Assembly (NCBI GenBank): GCA_965247175.1 | Contig: OZ252006.1 | Coordinates: forward strand, 1,178,001-1,242,000 | Direction: 5' to 3' | Source of the DNA: JANQMX01 sp965247175 | GTDB lineage: Bacteria; Pseudomonadota; Alphaproteobacteria; Kiloniellales; DSM-21159 | DNA: 64,000 nucleotides | Made by a program: the position numbers and the translations under genes | In this document: positions 33,008 through 43,003 of the stretch, in pieces | How the letters are laid out: each line of letters begins with the position of its first letter | Numbering within the stretch: the first letter of the stretch is position 1 | The notes under the pieces: generated by a model | What the model was told of the DNA's origin: nothing | The model's input: the letters and a program-made list of their open reading frames with translations, nothing else | The model's database searches: none

Positions 33008-35372
33008 GCGCTGCCGCCCCTCGCCTGCGCTCCGGCGCACGAGTCCCGGTTTCGGCTGTCCGGTCAGCATCCTCACCATCAGCCTCCGCTTGATCGCCCA
33101 CAGCTTCCGCCGGCGGGAAGAGAAGCGTCACCACCGCGCCCTCTCCGCGAGAGCCGGGGACGCGGTCCCTCAGCTGCATTTCTCCGCCGTGGTCTTCCAT
33201 GATCTTCTTCACAATGGCCAAACCGAGTCCCGTCCCCTTGGTGCGCGTGGTGACGTAGGGTTCGACGAGCTGCTCCCGCCCTTCTTCCGGCAAACCGCGT
33301 CCATTGTCCGCGATCACCAGAGCGATCTGCGCCGGCGCCTCCTCGATGGCGATCTCGATGACGCCGGGAGCCGGGTCCCGACCCGCGTCCTGGTCGCTGT
33401 CCTGACGCGCTTCAATGGCCTCGATGGCGTTCTTCAACAAGTTGGTGACGGCCTGGCGGACCTGCCCCGGATCGCAGCTCACGGCGACCTCTTCCTCCGG
33501 CATGCTTTGGCGGAAAGTGATGGGAGAATCGGCGGCCTCTTGCAGCGACAGCGCCTCCCGCACCACCGTACGCAGGTCTTCACGGCGCAGGATGGGCGCG
33601 GGCATGCGGGCGAAGGCAGAGAACTCGTCGACCATACGGCCGATGTCGCCAACCTGGCGCACAATGGTGTCGGTGCAGGTCACGAAGGTCTCGGGATCCT
33701 CATCGATCTGCTTCAGATAGCGGCGCTTCAAGCGCTCCGCGGAAAGCTGGATGGGGGTCAAGGGGTTCTTGATCTCATGGGCGATGCGCCGCGCGACATC
33801 GGCCCAGGCCGCCTTGCGCTGCGCCGCCACCAGCTCGCTGATGTCATCGAACGTCAGGACATAGCCGAGCACGTCGTAGTCCGCCTCCTCCGCCGTCAGC
33901 CGGGCCAGGAAAATGCGTGTCCTCCCATCGGCGCCCTGAAAGCGGATCTGCTGCTCATGCACCTGCTCGGGCCGGGAGATGGCATCGGCAAAGAGCTCGC
34001 CAAAAGCCTCGTCGATCTGTCGAACGGGCCGTCCCTTGAGCTCATCGACGCTCAATCCCAGAAGCCGGCAGGCCGAACGGTTCGGCAAGGTCACCCGGCC
34101 GGCCGGGTCGAGACCGATCACGCCGGGCGTCACACCGGACAGCACCGTCTCGATGAAGCGATGCCGCTCCTCAATCTCTTCGTTGACCCGCAGCAGCTCG
34201 GCCCGCTGGCCCTTGAGGTCGCTGGTCATGCGATTGAAGACGCGGGACAGCGCGGAAATCTCGTCTTCCTTGCTGCTTTCCTTGACCTGGACATCCAGAT
34301 CGCCCTGACGGACGCGCTCCGCCGCGCCGATCAGGGAGCCTAGGGGCTTCGACAGCCGGTCGGCGAACATCAACGCAAGCCAGGCGGCAGCGAGCACCAG
34401 CAGCAAGCCGACCAGCAAGAAGATAAGGCCGAAGGTCAGCAGCAGGCCGGTGCGCTCGCCCTCGATCTCCTCATAAAGCCGGACGGCATCCGCGGTGCGG
34501 CGCATATGCCCCAGTACCGTCGGGTCCACTTGGCGACCGACGATCAGATAGGTCTCGCGATAGGCATCCAGCTTGAGGACGGCGCGGACGAGATTGTCGC
34601 TACCCGCCGCAAGAATCACGACCTCGCCGGCATCCGCCCGCGTCTTGGCCCAGGTGGGCGGCAGGTCGCTCATGTCAAAGCGCAGGCTGAAGCCTGCCTG
34701 CGCATGGATCCGGCCGTCGGCGTCGATGACCACGGCCTCCGCCAGGGACCGCAAGGTGGCTTGCTGCCTGACCAGTTGGTTGAAGCGCCCGGGGTTGAAC
34801 TGGACCGCTCCAGCGGCGCGATTGAGATCGCGCTCCATGGCCATGGCATCGCCGGAGATCGTTCGCTTGTGCTCCAGCATGTAGGCCTCGGCAACGGCGA
34901 GGGACTCCCGCACGGCCGTGCCGACCCGCTGGCTGAACCAGCCTTGCAGGCCGAAATCGAAGAGGATCACGCTGAAGATGGCGATGGTGATGGTCGGCAG
35001 CAGCGCCAGGGAGGTGAAGATGCCGACCAACCGGAAGTGCAGGCGCGAACCCGCGGCCTTCCTCCGTCGCTCGAGGAAAAGCAAAACGACCCGGCGGCCG
35101 ATCACCACTGTGAGGAGAACAAGCAGCGTCAGGTCGGCGACGAAGAGAACAAGAATGCTCTCTTTGTCCGCCAGGCCCGGCGCGTGGCCGGTCATCGCCG
35201 CGAAGGTCAGGATGCTGGCCGCGATGGCCGCAACGAAGAGCAGTCCGGCAAGCTTGGCTTCCAAGCCAGCCCGGCCAATCCACTTCAACGATTTCCTGAC
35301 CACTTTGTGGAGGGGTTTGGAGCGGGGCGCCGCCATCTGCGGCAGCTCCTGACCCTCCAGACCCGTCGTCAT
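33000..35372 (-). CDS. ntrY: NtrY sensor histidine kinase
   Basis: 790 residues from 35372; ATG 35336 has a better ribosome site (AGGAG, nine-base spacing) and may be the true start. Layout: several N-terminal membrane helices with a large periplasmic loop, HAMP (near 355), PAS (about 400-500), HisKA with HEIKNPLTPIQLSAERLKRRY and HATPase_c ending in TKGTGLGLAIVKKI. Membrane kinase partner of NtrX. The gene follows ntrC with an 81-base gap. Confidence 0.95.
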   Translation of the reverse strand: MTTGLEGQELPQMAAPRSKPLHKVVRKSLKWIGRAGLEAKLAGLLFVAAIAASILTFAAMTGHAPGLADKESILVLFVADLTLLVLLTVVIGRRVVLLFLERRRKAAGSRLHFRLVGIFTSLALLPTITIAIFSVILFDFGLQGWFSQRVGTAVRESLAVAEAYMLEHKRTISGDAMAMERDLNRAAGAVQFNPGRFNQLVRQQATLRSLAEAVVIDADGRIHAQAGFSLRFDMSDLPPTWAKTRADAGEVVILAAGSDNLVRAVLKLDAYRETYLIVGRQVDPTVLGHMRRTADAVRLYEEIEGERTGLLLTFGLIFLLVGLLLVLAAAWLALMFADRLSKPLGSLIGAAERVRQGDLDVQVKESSKEDEISALSRVFNRMTSDLKGQRAELLRVNEEIEERHRFIETVLSGVTPGVIGLDPAGRVTLPNRSACRLLGLSVDELKGRPVRQIDEAFGELFADAISRPEQVHEQQIRFQGADGRTRIFLARLTAEEADYDVLGYVLTFDDISELVAAQRKAAWADVARRIAHEIKNPLTPIQLSAERLKRRYLKQIDEDPETFVTCTDTIVRQVGDIGRMVDEFSAFARMPAPILRREDLRTVVREALSLQEAADSPITFRQSMPEEEVAVSCDPGQVRQAVTNLLKNAIEAIEARQDSDQDAGRDPAPGVIEIAIEEAPAQIALVIADNGRGLPEEGREQLVEPYVTTRTKGTGLGLAIVKKIMEDHGGEMQLRDRVPGSRGEGAVVTLLFPPAEAVGDQAEADGEDADRTAETGTRAPERRRGAAAHA

Positions 35373-35453
35373 CGGTCACCCACGGTCAAATTCACTACCT
35401 CCGTGCCGCCGGCGCAACAGTACTAACCGATTCTGTTGCCAATGCGCCACGCT

Positions 35454-36896
<1,443 letters not shown>

Positions 36897-36910
36897 GGTT
36901 CTCCCTTCCC

Positions 36911-38017
36911 CTAATCGGCTTTCGGTAGCAGAAGGCGGAAGACAGTGCCCCGCGGCCGGCTGCTGAATTCGATGAGACCGCCGTGATCGCCGATGATCTT
37001 GGCCACCAGGGCGAGCCCCAGGCCTTTGCCCTGCGGTTTGCTGGTGACGAAAGGCTCGAAGAGATGCGGCTTCAGGTCTTCGGGAATGCCGCAGCCGTTG
37101 TCCTCGATGCCGATGACGAGCGGCAGGTTGGTGCGCTTGCTTGAGCCCGGAGCGGTCACCCGGACCCCTTGCTGATAGCGTGTGGTGAGGCGGATGACGC
37201 CGGTCTCCGGCTGGACGGCTTCGGCGGCGTTCTTCACGAGGTTCAAGACCGCCTGGATCAGCAAGTCCTTGTTGCCGAGCACCTGCGGGAGGGAGGGATC
37301 GTAGAACTCCTCGAAGCGCACATGCTTGCCGAAGCCGCTCTGGGCCAGGGTGCGCACGTGATCGAGCACCTCGTGCACGTTAAACGCCGAGCGCTTGAGC
37401 GGCTGATCGCCGGAGAAGGCCTCCATGTTCTGAACCAAGCCGGCGATGCGGTCGGCTTCGTCGCAGATCAGTCGCGTGAGGTGCCGCTCATTCCGATCGA
37501 CGGCGGTTTCCAACAGCTGCGCCGCACCGCGAATGCCGGACAGGGGATTCTTGACCTCGTGCGCGAGGATGGCCCCGAGCGCGGTGATGGAGCGTGCCGC
37601 ACCACGATGCACGAGTTGCTGATTGATGCGCAGCGCAATGGCCCGCTCGTGCAGGCTGACGGTCAGCCACCCGGGATACTCAGGGATACCCGCCACATCG
37701 GCAGCAACCTCGCGTCGGCCGATGCGGGGGTTTTCCAGCACGATCATGGTGTCGGAGGCGGTCAGGCTGCCCTGACGCACTTCCTCGATCAGGGAAAACA
37801 GCGGGTTGTCGCGCGGCACCTCGAGGGCCAGCTCCTGGCTGAGCAGGATGGCGCGCGACGTGGCGAAGAACTGCTCGGCCGCAAGATTGACGAAGATGAA
37901 GCGGTTTTCCGCGTCGAGCGCGAAGGTCGGCGACGGTAAGGCGTTGAGCACGGCGAGATAGCTCGCCGCCTCCCTAGGAACAGGCCGTGCGGTGGCCAGG
38001 CGGGTTGCTTGCGTCAT
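36911..38017 (-). CDS. ntrB: NtrB (GlnL) nitrogen sensor kinase
   Basis: 368 residues from ATG 38017, chosen because it gives the standard NtrB N terminus (PAS domain beginning LNALPSPTFALDAENRFIFVN) and overlaps the dusB stop by four bases. HisKA motif AHEVKNPLSGIRGAAQLLE (His near 150) and HATPase_c with NLVKNAAEA, DNGCGIP and GKGLGLALV follow. Cytosolic; no membrane segment. Phosphorylates NtrC in response to PII. Confidence 0.95.
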   Translation of the reverse strand: MTQATRLATARPVPREAASYLAVLNALPSPTFALDAENRFIFVNLAAEQFFATSRAILLSQELALEVPRDNPLFSLIEEVRQGSLTASDTMIVLENPRIGRREVAADVAGIPEYPGWLTVSLHERAIALRINQQLVHRGAARSITALGAILAHEVKNPLSGIRGAAQLLETAVDRNERHLTRLICDEADRIAGLVQNMEAFSGDQPLKRSAFNVHEVLDHVRTLAQSGFGKHVRFEEFYDPSLPQVLGNKDLLIQAVLNLVKNAAEAVQPETGVIRLTTRYQQGVRVTAPGSSKRTNLPLVIGIEDNGCGIPEDLKPHLFEPFVTSKPQGKGLGLALVAKIIGDHGGLIEFSSRPRGTVFRLLLPKAD

Positions 38018-39006
38018 GCCGCCAGACGATCCTGTTGCGCCCGCTGGTACAAGAGCGCGATTGCGTCTCGCACGGCGGCCGGATCGCCCTCGCGATTGAT
38101 ACGCGCGCGAAAGTCTGCGGAGTCCGGCAGGCTCCGGCTGTACCAGGCCAGATGTTTGCGCGCGATGCGGTTGCCCTGCTCGGTGCCGTAGTGGCTCAGC
38201 AGACCGTCGTAGTGGTCCAAAACGATGGCGCACTGCTCCGACAGAGCGGGGTCCGCCGGCACCGGCTCGCCCGTCAGATAGGCCATGGTCTGATGCAGGA
38301 ACCAAGGGCGGCCGCAGGCGCCGCGGCCGATCATCACGCCATCGGCGCCGGACTCGGCGAGAGCGCGATCGACATCCGCAAAACTCTCGATGTCGCCGTT
38401 GACCACAACGGGGAGCGATGTGGCCTGCTTGACCGGCCGCACGGCATTCCAGTCGGCGGTGCCGGTGTAGAGCTGACAGCGGGTACGGCCGTGCACCGTC
38501 AGCATCCGCACGCCGCTGTCCTCCGCCAAGCGGGCCAGGCGCGGGGCGTTGAGGCTGTTCTCGTCCCAGCCCAGACGCATCTTCATGGTGACGGGAACGT
38601 CCACGGCCGCCACCACCGCCTCCATGATACGACCGGCCAGGGCTTCGTCGCGCATGATGGCCGAGCCGCCCATCTTGTTGACGATCTTCTTCACCGGGCA
38701 GCCGAAGTTGATGTCGATGATGGTGGCGCCCCGCTCGACGTTGAGCTGCGCCGCCTCGGCCATGACCTCCGGCTCGCAGCCGGCAAGCTGGACGGCGATG
38801 GGCCGATGCTCGCCGTAGTGCTCCGCCATCTTTTGCGAGCCCTTGACCTGACGCACCACGGCTTGGCTGGCGATCATCTCTGAGAACACCAGGCCGGCGC
38901 CGAGGCGCTTGACCACCCGCCGGAACGGCAGATCGGTCACGCCGGACATGGGCGCGAGCAGGACTGGCGCAACGCTCAGGTTTTGATCAATGACAAGCGG
39001 TTTCAT
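38014..39006 (-). CDS. dusB: tRNA-dihydrouridine synthase (NifR3)
   Basis: 330 residues from ATG 39006 (a TTG at 39030 would add eight). FMN-dependent reduction of uridine in the tRNA D-loop. Contains APMSGVTDLPFR, the catalytic cysteine in INFGCPVKKIVNKMGGSA, and VHGRTRCQLYTGTADW. Upstream of ntrBC as in many alphaproteobacteria (originally nifR3). Confidence 0.95.
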   Translation of the reverse strand: MKPLVIDQNLSVAPVLLAPMSGVTDLPFRRVVKRLGAGLVFSEMIASQAVVRQVKGSQKMAEHYGEHRPIAVQLAGCEPEVMAEAAQLNVERGATIIDINFGCPVKKIVNKMGGSAIMRDEALAGRIMEAVVAAVDVPVTMKMRLGWDENSLNAPRLARLAEDSGVRMLTVHGRTRCQLYTGTADWNAVRPVKQATSLPVVVNGDIESFADVDRALAESGADGVMIGRGACGRPWFLHQTMAYLTGEPVPADPALSEQCAIVLDHYDGLLSHYGTEQGNRIARKHLAWYSRSLPDSADFRARINREGDPAAVRDAIALLYQRAQQDRLAA

Positions 39007-39060
39007 GCCTTGCGGCCCGACAATGCCCAAAAATTATGCACTATTGGTTTCTTTGGGGGA

Positions 39061-39876
39061 CTAAGCGGGGCTGGTCAAGAGCACGTCGCTGACGAACTTG
39101 ACGCCGGGGTATGCCAGGGTGAGTAGCAGATAGCACAGCAATACGAGGCGCCCCAGGCGCTTGCCCCTCAGGCCGCTGCGGGACTGAAGCACCAGCAGCA
39201 GGCCGATCAGGACGAAGGCCAAGAAGGTCAAAACTGTCTTGTGGTCGAAGCGCAGCAGCTCGCCGGTTTCGGTCAGGCTGAGCGCCATTCCGGTGATGAT
39301 GCCAAGTCCCAGCACGACCTCCGCTGCCAGGAGATAGCGCGCTTCCAGGCGTTCGCCATCGGCAATCGAGGGCAAACGCTGGCTAAGTGGTGGGCGGGAG
39401 CGGCGCTTGAGAGCGGTTTCCTGGACCAGGACAGCGACACCGGCAATGGCCGCCAGCGTCGCCAGCGCATAGGTCGCGAGCGAAGGCACGATGTGCACCA
39501 GGAACCAGGCGCCGGTGGGATAGCTACCGCTTGACGAGGACGCCACAGGCCAGAGGCTCGCAACCGCCGACAGGACGAAGAGATAGGCGAAGAGCAGGCT
39601 GCCGAGGCGGCGCGATTCCGGAGAAATCAGGATGGACAGCAGATAGACGGTCAGGCTGCAGATAACCGAGAGCCACAGCGCAGCCCCGAAGCCGGAGTCC
39701 CAGCGGCCCTCCACCAGGGTCGCCAAGGCCGCCACCGACCCGGCCAGCGGCAAGCAGACGAAGACGAGCGCCGGCCCCAGGCTCGGATCCTGGCGCTGGC
39801 TATGGCGCCAGGCCCAGGTGCCGCTGCCGGCAAGGGCGAGCAGGGTTGCGAAGCCGAAGACGAGCGGGCCGGTCAT
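39061..39876 (-). CDS. CcsA/HemX-like cytochrome c assembly protein
   Basis: 271 residues with eight predicted membrane helices, fitting the YpjD/HemX branch of the CcsA superfamily. Helix 4-5 contains WFLVHIVPSLATYAL with a conserved histidine and the later DHKTVLTFLAFVLIG has another, the usual haem-ligand positions. The tryptophan-rich WWD signature of full CcsA is not evident, so it is a short relative. It may assist haem delivery; the exact role is not established. Confidence 0.8.
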   Translation of the reverse strand: MTGPLVFGFATLLALAGSGTWAWRHSQRQDPSLGPALVFVCLPLAGSVAALATLVEGRWDSGFGAALWLSVICSLTVYLLSILISPESRRLGSLLFAYLFVLSAVASLWPVASSSSGSYPTGAWFLVHIVPSLATYALATLAAIAGVAVLVQETALKRRSRPPLSQRLPSIADGERLEARYLLAAEVVLGLGIITGMALSLTETGELLRFDHKTVLTFLAFVLIGLLLVLQSRSGLRGKRLGRLVLLCYLLLTLAYPGVKFVSDVLLTSPA

Positions 39877-39959
39877 GACTCTGATCTACGCTGGGCTCTT
39901 GGCCGAAACAAGCGGCGCTTCTAGTCTCCGGGCCAAGGTCGACAGTCAGGGGTAAATCG

Positions 39960-41150
39960 GTGGCAAAAGTGGCAGCTCTGGTCCTCGCCGCAGGGCGAGG
40001 AACGCGCTTCGGCGCGGAGGTTCCGAAGCAATACAGGACCTTGGCAGGCAAACCGGTGCTGCGACACAGTCTGGAGCGCTTCTGCAGCCATCCCGCCATA
40101 GACAGCGTGTGTGTCGCCTACCACCCGGACGACGAGGCGCGCTACCAGGCCGCCGTTGCCGGGCTCGACCTCATGCCGCCCGTCACCGGCGGCGGCACGC
40201 GGCAACAGTCGGCCCACCGGGGTCTGGAAAGCCTGGCCGAGACGGCGCCCGACTACGTGCTGATCCATGACGCCGCCCGCCCCTACATCCGCACCGAAGA
40301 TATCGACCGTCTGATCGAGGCCCTGCAGTCACACGAAGCAGCCCTGCTGGCGCTGCCGCTGGCCGACACCCTGAAGCGGGAGGAGGACGGCTGCGTTGCC
40401 GCCACCGTGCCACGTGCCGGCCTTTGGCGAGCCATGACGCCGCAGGCCTTTCACTTCGAGCCTATCCGCCGTATCCACCGGGACTATGCCGGCCAGGAGC
40501 ACACGGACGATGCCTCCCTGGCGGAAATGGCGGGTCTTTCGGTGGCCCTGGTGGAGGGAAGCGCCAAGACCATGAAGATCACCCAGGAAGAGGACTTGGA
40601 GATGATGGAGTCCCTGCTCGGCCAGGAACAGCGCCGGATCCGGGTCGGCAGCGGCTATGACGTGCATCGCTTCACCGAAGGCGACAGCATCCGGCTTTGC
40701 GGCGTGGATATTGCCCACAATGCAACTTTGGCCGGCCACTCGGACGCCGACGTGGGTCTGCACGCCCTGACCGACGCCTTGCTGGGCGCCTTCGCCCGCG
40801 GCGATATCGGCCAGCACTTTCCGCCCAGCGACCCGCAATGGCGGGCTGCGGATTCGGCGATCTTCCTCCAAGAGGCCGCGCGCCTGCTGCGGGCCGAAGG
40901 CGGCCGCATCGACAACGTCGACGTCACCCTGATCTGCGAGCGACCAAAGATCAGCCCCCACCGGGATGCGATGCGGGCGCGTGTCGCCGAGCTGCTCGGG
41001 CTCGACATCGACGAAGTCTCGGTCAAGGCCACCACCACCGAGGGCTTGGGCTTCATTGGCCGGCAAGAGGGCATCGCCGCCCAAGCAACCGCCACCGTCT
41101 CGCTGCCGCCGCGCAGCCAGCCCTCGCAAGCACCCGGCGCAACGGAATGA
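39960..41150 (+). CDS. ispDF: Bifunctional IspD/IspF (MEP pathway)
   Basis: 396 residues, GTG start. The N-terminal IspD part (about 1-222) has LVLAAGRGTRFGAEVPKQY and HDAARPY and makes CDP-methylerythritol. The C-terminal IspF part (from about 226) has GYDVHRF, HSDADVGLHALTDALLGA and ERPKISPH and makes the cyclodiphosphate. The IspDF fusion is typical of alphaproteobacteria. It is divergent from the CcsA-like gene and its stop overlaps the pgpA start (ATGA, 41147-41150). Confidence 0.97.
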   Translation: MAKVAALVLAAGRGTRFGAEVPKQYRTLAGKPVLRHSLERFCSHPAIDSVCVAYHPDDEARYQAAVAGLDLMPPVTGGGTRQQSAHRGLESLAETAPDYVLIHDAARPYIRTEDIDRLIEALQSHEAALLALPLADTLKREEDGCVAATVPRAGLWRAMTPQAFHFEPIRRIHRDYAGQEHTDDASLAEMAGLSVALVEGSAKTMKITQEEDLEMMESLLGQEQRRIRVGSGYDVHRFTEGDSIRLCGVDIAHNATLAGHSDADVGLHALTDALLGAFARGDIGQHFPPSDPQWRAADSAIFLQEAARLLRAEGGRIDNVDVTLICERPKISPHRDAMRARVAELLGLDIDEVSVKATTTEGLGFIGRQEGIAAQATATVSLPPRSQPSQAPGATE

Positions 41151-41614
41151 CGCTTGCCGGCGCGATCGCCACCTGGTTTGGCAGCGGTCTTCTGCCCGGC
41201 GCCCCGGGCACCTGGGGCTCCCTGGCCGCCCTGCCCTTTGCCGCCCTCCTGGTTTGGCTCGGCGGCTGGCCCCTGCTGCTCGTCGCCACCTTGGTCGTGT
41301 TTCTGCTCGGCGTCTGGGCCAGCGAGCGGCACGCCCGGCAGCTGCGCAGAAAGGACCCGGGCGAGATCGTCGTCGACGAAGTTGCCGGACAGTGGCTCGT
41401 TCTGCTGCCGCTGCCCCTCGACCCGCTCAGCTATCTCCTCGGCTTCATCGCCTTCCGCGCCTTCGATATCGGCAAGCCCTGGCCCGTGTCCCTGGCCGAC
41501 CGGGCCGTCGGAGGCGGCCTCGGCATCATGCTCGACGACGTGGTCGCGGCGGGCTATGCCCTCGTCGCTTGCGCTCTGCTCTCCTTTCTGACCGGATGGC
41601 CGTATGTCCTCTGA
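41147..41614 (+). CDS. pgpA: Phosphatidylglycerophosphatase A
   Basis: 155 residues from ATG 41147 overlapping the ispDF stop. Conserved PgpA elements: TWFGSGLLPGAPGTWGSLAALP at the N terminus, EIVVDEVAGQW near 73, AFRAFDIGKPWP near 105 and GGGLGIMLDDVVAAGYA near 125. Dephosphorylates phosphatidylglycerophosphate in the inner membrane; four hydrophobic segments. Overlaps cinA by 11 bases. Confidence 0.95.
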   Translation: MTLAGAIATWFGSGLLPGAPGTWGSLAALPFAALLVWLGGWPLLLVATLVVFLLGVWASERHARQLRRKDPGEIVVDEVAGQWLVLLPLPLDPLSYLLGFIAFRAFDIGKPWPVSLADRAVGGGLGIMLDDVVAAGYALVACALLSFLTGWPYVL

Positions 41615-42104
41615 TGCGTTCTCTGACGAGCTTGTCGCCTCGGCCCAGTCCTTGCTCGCGCTCTACCGGCAGGCCGGCTTGCGGCTGGCCACGGCAGAGT
41701 CCTGCACGGGCGGGCTGGTTGCAGCCTTGCTGACGGAGGTCCCCGGGTCCTCCGACGTGGTCGAGCGCGGCTTCGTCACCTATTCCAACGAAGCCAAGAT
41801 GGAGATGCTTGGCGTGTCGCAAGCGACCCTGGCGACGCAGGGCGCGGTCAGCCGCGAAACCGCCGAAGAGATGGCCTTGGGCGCCCAGTCCCATAGCCGG
41901 GCCGAGGTGGCGGTCTCAATCACCGGCATTGCAGGTCCGGGCGGCGCGACGCCGACCAAGCCCGTCGGCCTGGTGCATCTCGCCACGGCGCGACAAGGTC
42001 GCGTCCTTCAGGCGGTGCATGAGGTCTATCCGGGCGATCGCGGCGCGGTGCGCCTCGCCGCTCTCCGTCAGGCCCTGAGCCTGCTGCAGGAAGCGGTGCT
42101 CTAG
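41604..42104 (+). CDS. CinA C-terminal domain protein (nicotinamide-nucleotide amidase)
   Basis: 166 residues covering only the CinA C-terminal domain, like E. coli PncC. The signature ATAESCTGGLVAALLTEVPGSS, the YSNEAK segment and TGIAGPGGAT are present. It deamidates NMN to nicotinic acid mononucleotide in the pyridine nucleotide cycle. The N-terminal MoaB-like domain of long CinA is absent, which is usual here. Overlaps pgpA and is followed after three bases by the CPBP gene. Confidence 0.93.
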   Translation: MSSDAFSDELVASAQSLLALYRQAGLRLATAESCTGGLVAALLTEVPGSSDVVERGFVTYSNEAKMEMLGVSQATLATQGAVSRETAEEMALGAQSHSRAEVAVSITGIAGPGGATPTKPVGLVHLATARQGRVLQAVHEVYPGDRGAVRLAALRQALSLLQEAVL

Positions 42105-42107
42105 GAG

Positions 42108-42827
42108 ATGCCCAACGCCCCTTGGCAGTACCGCGCTTGGCCGATCTCGCTCAGCGACCTGCTTTTGCTGCTCATCGTCCTGATCATTGGCACCTGGTTC
42201 GTTGCCGGCCTCGCCGGCCTCCTCTTCGCAGGCGGCATGCCGGGAGCGCAGGTCGGTCTCGTTCTTATCGGTGCCCAGGCTGCCCTGCTCTTCGTGCTGC
42301 TTCGCGCGGTCGCCATACAGTGGCGCGGATTGACCTGGCCGGAACTCGGGCTCGATGCCTTTGACAATCGGGTGATATTCGTCGGCATCGTGATGGGCGT
42401 TCTGGCCTTCGTCATTTCCGGCATCATCCTCAGCATCATACAAGCCGGCCAGGAGGAGCCGCTGCAGAACCCGCAGCAGAATCTCTTGCGAACCGTCGGC
42501 ACGGGCTCCGGCACCGTCTTCATCATGATCTTCTTGGCGACGACGGTCGTGCCCTTCGTCGAGGAACTGGCGTTTCGGGGATTGGTGTACGGCTGGCTGC
42601 GGCAGCGCTTCCATATCTGGCCGAGCGTTATTGCCTCGTCGCTGTTCTTCGCTGTGATGCACGATGTGCCGATGCTGGTTCTGCCCCTTACGGCGGTCAG
42701 CATCATTCTAGCGCTGCTCTATGAGTACTACCGCTCGATCTGGCCCTGCATTATCGCCCACGGCACCTTCAACGGCATCAACCTCATGATCTTCTACGCG
42801 ACCTTGGCAAGCGAAGCCGCAACCTAA
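42108..42827 (+). CDS. CPBP-family intramembrane protease
   Basis: 239 residues with about seven membrane helices. The CAAX-protease-like (CPBP/Abi) motifs are in order: EELAFRG (EExxxR) near 147, FFAVMH near 180 and a C-terminal HGTFN near 222. Candidates for substrates are membrane or prenylated-like peptides; bacterial members are mostly unassigned. Last gene of the ispDF-pgpA-cinA cluster; the 176 bases to the chemoreceptor start hold no clear promoter or terminator. Confidence 0.88.
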   Translation: MPNAPWQYRAWPISLSDLLLLLIVLIIGTWFVAGLAGLLFAGGMPGAQVGLVLIGAQAALLFVLLRAVAIQWRGLTWPELGLDAFDNRVIFVGIVMGVLAFVISGIILSIIQAGQEEPLQNPQQNLLRTVGTGSGTVFIMIFLATTVVPFVEELAFRGLVYGWLRQRFHIWPSVIASSLFFAVMHDVPMLVLPLTAVSIILALLYEYYRSIWPCIIAHGTFNGINLMIFYATLASEAAT

Positions 42828-43003
42828 GGACGAGTCGCTCCGGGCCACGGACCCCGGTTTTCCAGCCACTCTTCAGCCGAGTAGACCGGTTGCTTGCACA
42901 AGTATTCATAGAGAATACCCTTCACGTTTAACGCTTTCTTTTGCCGAAGCCGCTATTCCTCGTCGCAGCGACGGAAGACTGCCTTTGTAGAAAGCGGCCC
43001 ATC

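Noticed and set aside
42925..42950. Possible sigma-28 (flagellar) promoter before the chemoreceptor, GCCGAAGC
   Set aside because: The matching -35 TAAA at the correct spacing is missing.
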